In this document: positions 1-4,606 of the stretch, piece after piece | Layout: every line of letters starts with the position of its first letter | Position numbering within the stretch: the stretch's first letter is position 1 | Source: Promethearchaeota archaeon | GTDB taxonomy: Archaea; Asgardarchaeota; Lokiarchaeia; Sigyniarchaeales; SOKP01 | NCBI GenBank assembly: GCA_019057355.1 | Contig: DXJM01000268.1 | Location: 1 to 6,447, forward strand | Length of the DNA: 6,447 nt | Direction of reading: 5' to 3' | The notes under the pieces: model-generated | Seen by the model: only the letters and a program-made list of their open reading frames with translations | Told to the model about the DNA's origin: nothing | The model's database searches: none | Made by a program: the position numbers and the translations under genes

Positions 1-1
1 A

Positions 2-214
2 AAGCTCACATTAAAGATAAAAACAAAAAATGGTAAAGATATTTGCATGAAATTCAATATAGCTCCCTCAAAGCATTTAGGATTCATCAATTTTGTTAAT
101 TATGCATTAAACCAAGATAATTTAATCGATATATCCCTTGAAAAAAGATCTAAAATGGGAAAAAGAGAAGAAAATATCATTTTTGGATCCTTTAAATTTA
201 AAGAAAAGAAATAA
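2..214 (+). CDS. small basic protein, upstream paralogue of a tandem pair (5' end cut by window)
   Basis: The frame is open from the window edge to a TAA at 212-214 and gives 70 visible residues. It aligns without gaps to the next gene at a constant 259-base offset, with 41 of 70 residues identical. By that alignment only about three N-terminal residues lie outside the window. The conserved core is KFNIAPSKHLGFI, and across NIAPSKHLGFI four codons differ silently (ata/att, ccc/cct, tta/ttg, ttc/ttt), as expected if both copies are translated under constraint. The pattern suggests a small beta-beta-alpha-beta-beta fold: two strands, a helix after SKHLGF, then two strands ending in FGSFKF. It stops exactly where its neighbour continues into a charged helical tail, so this copy lacks that tail. 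I do not recognise the family and assign no function. An internal ATG at 47 would discard the first strand and is not the likely start. Confidence 0.72.
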   Translation, partial: KLTLKIKTKNGKDICMKFNIAPSKHLGFINFVNYALNQDNLIDISLEKRSKMGKREENIIFGSFKFKEKK

Positions 215-241
215 ACAAATGAAAAATATCATTCAAATCTA

Positions 242-245
242 GTGA
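242..245 (+). promoter_or_regulatory. ribosome-binding site (GTGA) for the second small paralogue
   Basis: GTGA lies six bases before the ATG at 252. It matches the archaeal anti-Shine-Dalgarno complement (GGTGAT type) and is what decides in favour of that ATG over the TTG at 249. Confidence 0.5.
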
Positions 246-251
246 AAATTG

Positions 252-563
252 ATGAAATTACGATTGAATTTAACCGTCAAGACGAAAAATGACAAAGAGC
301 ATGACATTAAATTCAATATTGCTCCTTCAAAGCATTTGGGATTTATCCATTTTGTCAAGCTTGCCTTGAAACAAGGAAATTCCGTCGAAATTTCTTTTGA
401 AAAAATCTCTAAATCCGGAGAAAGGGAGGAAAGTAAACTTTACGGTGAATTTCAATTTCAAGGGAAGAAAGAAACTGATAAAATCTTGAAAGATATTGAA
501 GAGAAAATTCAAGAAAAAGAAAGATATCTAAAAAAACAAAAGCAAAGAAAAAAATTGAAATAA
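252..563 (+). CDS. small basic protein with charged C-terminal helix, downstream paralogue
   Basis: This 103-residue lysine-rich protein is of unrecognised family. Residues 2-70 match the upstream copy. They read as a strand pair (KLRLNLTVKTKN, then DIKFNIA), a helix (SKHLGFIHFVKLALKQ), and two further strands (SVEISFEKI and LYGEFQFQ). Residues 73-103 form a highly charged tail (KDIEEKIQEKERYLKK and onwards) likely to be a helix or coiled coil, which could bind nucleic acid or a partner by charge; that is inference. The start was set at the ATG at 252 and not the TTG at 249, because a GTGA ribosome-binding motif at 242-245 is six bases from the ATG but only three from the TTG. It lies 37 bases after the first copy with no clear terminator between, so the two are probably co-transcribed. 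A T-rich terminator follows. There is no signal peptide or membrane segment. Confidence 0.75.
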   Translation: MKLRLNLTVKTKNDKEHDIKFNIAPSKHLGFIHFVKLALKQGNSVEISFEKISKSGEREESKLYGEFQFQGKKETDKILKDIEEKIQEKERYLKKQKQRKKLK

Positions 564-587
564 ATAAAGGCTACTAATATAAAAGAG

Positions 588-602
588 TTTTTTTCATTTT
601 TT
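588..602 (+). terminator. poly-T terminator after the tandem paralogues
   Basis: A run of seven T (588-594) and a run of six T (597-602) begin 25 bases after the stop codon. Archaeal RNA polymerases terminate at such T-tracts without needing a strong hairpin, and none is obvious here. Confidence 0.55.
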
Positions 603-643
603 CGCAGGCTTAGCAAGAATTGTGCTTAATCATGATCATTAGT

Positions 644-1429
644 TCATGTATTTTGTATTGAAATAAATCCAATTTTAACCAGATTTTTACATACATTATA
701 TACTTGTTCATGATTTAATGCCAATTCCCTTGCAATTTGATCGATTGATTTTTCTCCATTAATTTGTCTAAAGATTTGATGTGACATTTCACCCGTTAGA
801 TAAAATCTTGGATTTATTTTCCGACTCGTTTTAAAAAAAGGCACAAAACTGTAATAATCTATGTATTTTTGATTTTCAAGTTCTTCTGCTTTTAGATTCG
901 AGCTAACTTCAATTTTCGTGCCTTTAATGTTTTCATTAAGTTTTTGCTCCACGTTCTTGAAGAGATCGACAACCTTTTCTTTAAATTCTTTTTCATTTTC
1001 TTTCACCTCTTCATTTACATGCAGGTCAACCACATCATTCATTGCATCAAAGTAATCAGTTTTTCCACTCCAGTTTTCAATTTCTTCTATCCCATATTTT
1101 TCTATAAAATCTTTTGAAATTTTTCTCAACGTTCTTTGCACGTTCACGCCTTTAGAACTTTCATCATAAGTGGCAAGATATATCAAATTGGGAACAGAAA
1201 TATCTTTCAAAAACGATAATTTTAACTCCGTATTCAATAAACGTAATTCTTTAATCGGGCCAAAATTATCAAATTCCTCTGAAAATGAATTTAAAGCGGA
1301 TAAAAATCCCGTCATCATGATGATATCATTATTTTGAGTGAACACCTGGGAAATTGTATTATCCGAGTTCTTAAAATGTGTGGAATATAATGGCAACCCA
1401 TCCTTTATAATGATGATGTCCCTTATCAT
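644..1429 (-). CDS. longin/roadblock-type protein with C-terminal winged helix
   Basis: This 261-residue soluble protein starts MIRDIIIIKDGLPLYS, the strand-turn-strand opening I associate with archaeal longin-like proteins. Residues 1-115 read as one longin-type alpha/beta domain: strands at 3-17, 34-40, 60-72 and 81-88, a helix at 41-53, and a helix at 97-113. Residues 140-170 (KENEKEFKEKVVDLFKNVEQKL) are a charged, probably coiled helix. Residues 212-259 look like a winged helix: helix MSHQIFRQI, then the helix-turn-helix KSIDQIARELALNHEQVYNVCKNLVKIG, then a wing strand FISI. Longin and roadblock domains usually regulate or scaffold small GTPases. A fused winged helix suggests either DNA binding or a protein-docking module; which is inference. 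There is no GTP-binding P-loop, signal peptide or membrane segment. The ATG is preceded by a good GAGG (1437-1434). The gene diverges from the nucleotidyltransferase. It has no obvious T-tract of its own and may run convergently into the terminator region near 600. Confidence 0.75.
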   Translation of the reverse strand: MIRDIIIIKDGLPLYSTHFKNSDNTISQVFTQNNDIIMMTGFLSALNSFSEEFDNFGPIKELRLLNTELKLSFLKDISVPNLIYLATYDESSKGVNVQRTLRKISKDFIEKYGIEEIENWSGKTDYFDAMNDVVDLHVNEEVKENEKEFKEKVVDLFKNVEQKLNENIKGTKIEVSSNLKAEELENQKYIDYYSFVPFFKTSRKINPRFYLTGEMSHQIFRQINGEKSIDQIARELALNHEQVYNVCKNLVKIGFISIQNT

Positions 1430-1432
1430 AAT

Positions 1433-1437
1433 ACCTC
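1433..1437 (-). promoter_or_regulatory. Shine-Dalgarno GAGGT for the longin-winged-helix gene
   Basis: Read on the - strand, GAGGT ends three bases before the ATG at 1429. It is the clearest Shine-Dalgarno match in the window and supports this start. Confidence 0.5.
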
Positions 1438-1481
1438 AATATGAATATTCATGGTTTATTATGATCGAATTAGTTCTTTTT

Positions 1482-1499
1482 ATATTATTTAAATAATAT
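1482..1499. promoter_or_regulatory. 18-bp perfect palindrome with a TATA-like core in the divergent spacer
   Basis: ATATTATTTAAATAATAT is a perfect inverted repeat lying between the two divergently transcribed genes. Its TTTAAATA core resembles an archaeal TATA box in both directions. It sits about 53-70 bases upstream of the longin-gene start and 116-133 bases upstream of the nucleotidyltransferase start. A second, 12-bp perfect palindrome (ATGAATATTCAT, 1441-1452) lies just before the longin-gene ribosome-binding site. Either could be a promoter or an operator, but AT-rich DNA makes such palindromes by chance fairly often. Confidence 0.3.
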
Positions 1500-1571
1500 C
1501 TAGATATTGTTTTAGAAGAATGTAATATGCTCATAATATCATTTTAAATCATTAATCAAGTATTACTTTGC

Positions 1572-1578
1572 TATAAAG
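1572..1578 (+). promoter_or_regulatory. TATA box (TATAAAG) of the nucleotidyltransferase gene
   Basis: TATAAAG lies about 40 bases before the TTG start. Archaeal transcription begins roughly 25 bases after the TATA box, which puts the start near 1600 and gives a leader of about 15 bases. This fits a single-gene unit. Confidence 0.45.
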
Positions 1579-1614
1579 AGCCAACATTATTGAGAAAATT
1601 AGTGCTGATTTCTA

Positions 1615-2358
1615 TTGAAAGCAATCATACTATCTGCGGGATTTGGTAAGAGAATGCTACCATACACTGCAACTTACCAAAAAAGCATGCTTCCTATCCT
1701 TGGGAAACCCCTATTGGAATATATCATTACAGGATTACTCCACGCAAATTTAAGAGAGATTATTTTAGTTGTAGGGTATAAGAAGGAGCAGGTAATGAAC
1801 TTTTTTGAAGATGGCTCCCAATGGAATGTCCATATTGAATACGTAGAGCAGAAGAAATTAAATGGAACGGGAGGCGCCTTATTATTATGTGAAAAATTAG
1901 TAAAACAGGATCATTTTTTCGTTTTATGGGGGGATGTTTTAGTTCCATACAAGATCTACAAGTGGGTGCATGATTATTTTAAAAAGGAACATCACGATTT
2001 CATTTTGGTTTCCAATTACATGGATGACATATCCCAAGGTGGTGCGATTTATTGTACTGGAGATTATTGCATTGAAATTATTGAAAAAGATCCTAAAGCC
2101 CAACATGCCACCCGACTTAATAATTGCGGAATCTTTATTCTTTCAAAAGAAATCTTCGACGTGTTAAAACAATTATCACCTACCAAACGAGGTGAGCTCG
2201 AACTCCCCTCTGCAATTAATTATGGTATAAAAGAAAAAAACTGGAAGGTACGTGTATTGAAGCTAGATGAAAAGGTATTTCGAGGAGATTTTGGAAATAG
2301 GGATGTCTATGAAACAGTAAAAACCAATCCTGATTTGCTTAGAAAATTAGAGAATTAA
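1615..2358 (+). CDS. sugar-1-phosphate nucleotidyltransferase (NTP_transferase family)
   Basis: This 247-residue enzyme is predicted to join a sugar-1-phosphate to a nucleoside triphosphate, giving an NDP-sugar and pyrophosphate. The N-terminus carries the nucleotide-binding loop LSAGFGKRMLP (6-16), followed by QKSMLPILGKPLLEY, in which K23 takes the place of the family's PK lysine (the preceding proline is Q here). NGTGGAL (83-89) is the base- and sugar-contacting loop. WGD (105-107) holds the first metal aspartate, and RGDFGN (223-228) carries a second aspartate, D225. The length matches the catalytic domain alone; there is no left-handed beta-helix acyltransferase tail as in GlmU, nor a cyclisation domain. 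The start is TTG: an in-frame TGA at 1606-1608 and the loop at residue 6 leave no other choice. The substrate (glucose, mannose, N-acetylglucosamine or other) cannot be read from sequence. The product would feed glycan or glycolipid synthesis in the cytoplasm. Confidence 0.85.
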   Translation: MKAIILSAGFGKRMLPYTATYQKSMLPILGKPLLEYIITGLLHANLREIILVVGYKKEQVMNFFEDGSQWNVHIEYVEQKKLNGTGGALLLCEKLVKQDHFFVLWGDVLVPYKIYKWVHDYFKKEHHDFILVSNYMDDISQGGAIYCTGDYCIEIIEKDPKAQHATRLNNCGIFILSKEIFDVLKQLSPTKRGELELPSAINYGIKEKNWKVRVLKLDEKVFRGDFGNRDVYETVKTNPDLLRKLEN

Positions 2359-2368
2359 ACGATCAAAA

Positions 2369-2420
2369 AATAATTTCTAGCTATATTCTAGAGTTCTAGA
2401 ATTATTTACAAAATTTTTTT
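2369..2420 (+). terminator. hairpin plus T7 terminator after the nucleotidyltransferase
   Basis: AATAATTTCTAG (2369-2380) pairs, with one bulged T, with CTAGAATTATT (2396-2406). A competing inner stem ATTCTAGA/TCTAGAAT (2385-2392 and 2395-2402) has a two-base gap. Seven T follow at 2414-2420. This resembles a bacterial intrinsic terminator, but the T-tract alone may suffice in an archaeon. Confidence 0.55.
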
Positions 2421-2463
2421 AAACAATCGTAAAGTTATAGATTTTAATAACAAAAAAAAATGT

Positions 2464-2467
2464 GTGA
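2464..2467 (+). promoter_or_regulatory. ribosome-binding site (GTGA) for the small membrane protein
   Basis: GTGA ends nine bases before the ATG at 2477. Farther upstream, TTATAGAT (2435-2442) is a weak TATA-like candidate at about the right distance for a short leader. Confidence 0.35.
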
Positions 2468-2476
2468 ACAAGAAAC

Positions 2477-2713
2477 ATGTCACAATATAGTCCACCTAAA
2501 AAGATGACCATGATAGTGTCTTTAGCTCTAGAAATTCTTGGTATTGCTATAGCTTCCATAGGAGCCTTTGACCGCGCCATTCCTTTTTTGGCAGAAGTCT
2601 TAGGTCAAGCACCTGCTTGGAATGTTGATTTAGCAATGATCATCACCGGTGTTTCCCTAACTGGAGTTGCTTGGTTTATATTCTTCTTAGGAGTTAAACT
2701 TCGGGGAGTATAA
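2477..2713 (+). CDS. small two-helix membrane protein, function unknown
   Basis: This is a 78-residue protein with a short polar, basic N-terminus (SQYSPPKK), a first membrane helix at about 12-31 (MIVSLALEILGIAIASIGAF), an amphipathic loop (DRAIPFLAEVLGQAPAWNVD, 32-51) and a second helix at about 52-75 ending in KLRGV. The basic residues at both ends suggest that both termini lie in the cytoplasm with the loop outside, by the positive-inside rule. I recognise no catalytic motif and no family. A GTGA motif precedes the ATG, and an in-frame TGA just upstream excludes a longer version. T-tracts flank the gene on both sides, so it is probably transcribed alone. It could be a small subunit or accessory factor for a membrane complex, but nothing in the sequence proves that. 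Confidence 0.65.
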   Translation: MSQYSPPKKMTMIVSLALEILGIAIASIGAFDRAIPFLAEVLGQAPAWNVDLAMIITGVSLTGVAWFIFFLGVKLRGV

Positions 2714-2732
2714 TACTTTATTTAATCAATCC

Positions 2733-2740
2733 TTTTTTTT
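2733..2740 (+). terminator. T8 tract after the small membrane protein gene
   Basis: Eight T begin 20 bases after the stop codon, with a further TTTTT at 2750-2754. No hairpin is visible. It separates this gene from the acyltransferase gene downstream. Confidence 0.45.
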
Positions 2741-2806
2741 ATTAATCACTTTTTACTGAGTCATAATCTAAAATATGACAAAAAGAACAAGATAAATCGA
2801 TTACGA

Positions 2807-3910
2807 ATGAGTCGAATAAAAAGTATAGACATTTTTCGAGGTTTAAGCATCCTATGGATGGTTGTGGCACACCTCCTCGATTGGTGGTTAATCGTTGGAG
2901 ATAGATGGCTCTTCAATTTAATGTTTTCTATTTTTGACGTAATGGGTGCAGGTGCTTTTTTATTTATTTCTGGAGTTAGTACAGTATTATCGCACAGGAA
3001 CTGGCAATTAAGGGTAGAATTATCCGGTACTATAAATAAAAGGATGGCGAGGAACCAATTCTTATTCCGCGGCTCTCTTTTATTAATTGTTGCCTTGTTA
3101 TATAACGTGCCAATAGCAATTTATACTCAAAAACCGTTTGATATATGGATCTGGTATGTCCTTTTAACTATTGGAGTTTCAATATTGTTCTCATGGCCAT
3201 TTATTAAAATTCCTAAATCATTCCGTATTATCTTTGCAATAATCATTCTCATAGTAAACCAAATTCTATTGGGAATTCTTCTCCCCCATCAATACGAGAG
3301 TAATATTTTAGGAATTTTCTTTCACATTTTATACAATGGATATCCCGTAATGGATCCTATTCTAAATTTTTTTCCTTTTTTCTTGATTGGAACGGTAATT
3401 GGAGACCTTATTTTCGAGATCTCTCTCTATCAAAATGAAAAAAATAGAAAAAATCTTATAAAAACACATTTATTAATCCCATCATTAATAATTGGCACTA
3501 TTTGGATGCTCTTTGGTATTTTATTTAAATTTCCCTCGTTTTTAACTACGAGAACCTTCTCTTGGACGCTTTATTCGGCAGGAATTCATGTCTTGTTAAT
3601 CTCGGTCATGATATATATTGAAGAAACAAAATTAAACAATATTCAAAAAAGCTATAAATTTCTTTTTTATTTTTCCTATTATTCGCTTACTATTTTTTTA
3701 GCACACAATCTATTGTTTTTTATTTTTTTGAAAAGGTTGAGTGCTTCAGTAATTTTATTTTTTATTGTAGGAACCATAATTTTATTGGGATTACTCCTAA
3801 GATTTTCATATTTTAAGTTTGGGCCGAAGTTATCGTTAAAATCATGGATAAATTTTTTGAGCACTAAATTAGCACAAAAAATTGAAAATTCTTGTCCTTC
3901 AATGAATTAG
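2807..3910 (+). CDS. multi-pass membrane acyltransferase, heparan-alpha-glucosaminide N-acetyltransferase-like (DUF1624)
   Basis: This is a 367-residue integral membrane protein with about ten hydrophobic helices (near 7-29, 36-62, 88-108, 112-133, 139-159, 186-206, 220-243, 253-273, 286-309 and 312-336). The opening RIKSIDIFRGLSILWMVVAH (3-22) matches the family signature, usually R..SLDxFRG: D8, R11 and G12 are kept, and H22 is a candidate active-site histidine. FLFISGVS (51-58) and FFPFFLIGTVIGDL (188-201) are the other family landmarks, and LAHNLLFF lies near the C-terminal end. Family members move an acetyl group across the membrane to a sugar amine; related OafA/YeiB-type proteins acylate surface polymers. 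The acceptor here is unknown. The best TATA-like candidate is CTAAAATAT (2768-2776); no Shine-Dalgarno is obvious. Proximity to the sugar nucleotidyltransferase hints at glycan modification, but T-tract terminators separate the two genes. General acyltransferase-3 membership is the main alternative. Confidence 0.75.
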   Translation: MSRIKSIDIFRGLSILWMVVAHLLDWWLIVGDRWLFNLMFSIFDVMGAGAFLFISGVSTVLSHRNWQLRVELSGTINKRMARNQFLFRGSLLLIVALLYNVPIAIYTQKPFDIWIWYVLLTIGVSILFSWPFIKIPKSFRIIFAIIILIVNQILLGILLPHQYESNILGIFFHILYNGYPVMDPILNFFPFFLIGTVIGDLIFEISLYQNEKNRKNLIKTHLLIPSLIIGTIWMLFGILFKFPSFLTTRTFSWTLYSAGIHVLLISVMIYIEETKLNNIQKSYKFLFYFSYYSLTIFLAHNLLFFIFLKRLSASVILFFIVGTIILLGLLLRFSYFKFGPKLSLKSWINFLSTKLAQKIENSCPSMN

Positions 3911-4168
3911 CCATAATTTCAAATCCATGATGATCCTTATTGTTAAAAATTTAGATTCTGCTATTAAATTCTATTGATAGTAATAAAAATTTCTGAGTTC
4001 ACTCGATAATAAAAACTCATTCTCTCTCCCAGTTTAAATAGCTATTTATATAACCTATCTCTAAATTACTTTTTTTTAAGATGATGCTTTATTTCAAAGG
4101 GAATAACCGAACATAATATTTATGATTCTTTATTAATTCAAAATCTTAATCTTAAACATCCCTTCTAT
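3911..4168. other. AT-rich intergenic spacer with palindrome, T-tract and TATA-like box
   Basis: No convincing gene is visible. TAAATAGCTATTTA (4035-4048) is a 14-bp perfect palindrome, overlapped by a TATA-like TTTATATAA (4045-4053) that could drive the next gene with a leader of about 90 bases. A run of eight T (4070-4077) may terminate readthrough from the acyltransferase gene. The ATG pair at 4081 opens a frame of only 11 codons. The frame of the next gene stays open back to 4085 but contains no ATG, GTG or TTG upstream of 4169. Confidence 0.4.
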
Positions 4169-4567
4169 TTGGATGATAAAAATCATCAATCTCAAAACTT
4201 AATCCTAGCTTCAAAATTATGTTCAGTGTTATTAAATCACGAAGAATACAATGAGTCTTTCAATAATATCTCAAAATTAATAATCCTAATATTATCTGTC
4301 CCTCAAATAAAAATAACATCTGATGTCCTAATGGAAAATAAAAAGATGCTTTTCAACGAAATATCTTATGAATTCGATACCATATTGAAAATGGAACGTG
4401 GAAGTGCTATAAATAAATACTTTGAATTACTGGAAGAAATACCTAAAGTTATAAAAGCGCTTTCAGATTTAACAAATAAGCAAAAAATAGACTATTGTGA
4501 TATTGAACGATTGCTCATGAAATTATATATAAAAAATATTCATGACAGGGTTAGTAAAAATAAATGA
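4169..4567 (+). CDS. helical protein of unknown function, TTG start
   Basis: This 132-residue protein is predicted to be almost entirely helical and has no motif I recognise. The helices lie near 8-23 (QNLILASKLCSVLLNH), 28-43, 53-75 (a MENKKMLFNEISYEFDTILKM-like stretch), 80-98 (KYFELLEEIPKVIKALSDL) and 103-125. It has no signal peptide; the LIILILSV stretch (about 37-44) is too short to be a confident membrane segment. The start is uncertain. TTG at 4169 is the first usable codon after a stop at 4082, and it has no Shine-Dalgarno. The 28 upstream open codons read sensibly as protein (KGITEHNIYDSLLIQNLNLK), so a rare start codon or a lost start is possible. Even codon use and a conserved reading length support a real gene only moderately. 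It is convergent with the acyl-CoA synthetase-like gene. Confidence 0.5.
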   Translation: MDDKNHQSQNLILASKLCSVLLNHEEYNESFNNISKLIILILSVPQIKITSDVLMENKKMLFNEISYEFDTILKMERGSAINKYFELLEEIPKVIKALSDLTNKQKIDYCDIERLLMKLYIKNIHDRVSKNK

Positions 4568-4568
4568 A

Positions 4569-4586
4569 ATGGATTAAACTATCCAT
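4569..4586 (+). terminator. small hairpin just after the helical-protein gene
   Basis: ATGGAT (4569-4574) and ATCCAT (4581-4586) form a six-base-pair stem with a six-base loop, directly after the stop codon at 4565-4567. No T-tract follows on the + strand, so its role in termination is weakly supported. Confidence 0.25.
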
Positions 4587-4593
4587 ATTATAT

Positions 4594-4601
4594 AAAAAAA
4601 A
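4594..4601 (-). terminator. T8 tract after the acyl-CoA synthetase-like gene
   Basis: Eight A on the + strand give eight T on the transcribed - strand, starting five bases after the TAA of the synthetase-like gene. It fits an archaeal T-tract terminator, and the hairpin at 4569-4586 lies just beyond it. Confidence 0.5.
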
Positions 4602-4606
4602 TAGCA

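Larger units (their letters stand above)
2..470 (+). repeat. tandem gene duplication, period 259 bp
   Basis: Bases 2-211 and 261-470 are diverged direct copies. Protein identity is about 59% with no gaps. The stretch around positions 50-85 and 309-344 is nearly identical at the DNA level, differing mainly at third codon positions. This is an old gene duplication kept under selection, not a recent mobile repeat. Confidence 0.75.

Noticed and set aside
2..214. Calling the first small paralogue a pseudogene
   Set aside because: Its frame is intact through the shared core with mostly silent changes; only the window edge and the absent tail make it look short.
327..512. Open frame of 61 codons on the - strand inside the second small paralogue
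   Set aside because: It is antisense to a gene with a conserved paralogue; the silent-change pattern between copies supports the + strand frame, and the product shows no motif.
1430..1614. Palindromes considered as part of a CRISPR array or attachment site
   Set aside because: There are no regularly spaced repeats, no spacers and no integrase or cas gene in the window.
1760..2167. Open frames at 1760-1948 (-) and 1970-2167 (+) within the nucleotidyltransferase
   Set aside because: Both overlap a gene with clear catalytic motifs in its own frame, and neither product resembles a known protein.
1615..2358. Naming the nucleotidyltransferase as GlmU or RmlA
   Set aside because: It lacks the C-terminal beta-helix of GlmU, and no residues here fix the sugar or nucleotide, so a gene symbol is not justified.
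3679..3864. - strand open frame under the acyltransferase 3' end
   Set aside because: It is a shadow of the hydrophobic helices coded on the + strand, with no ribosome-binding site or motif.
4081..4116. Tandem ATG pair that might start a leader peptide
   Set aside because: The frame stops after 11 codons, has no clear ribosome-binding site and shows nothing to support regulation.
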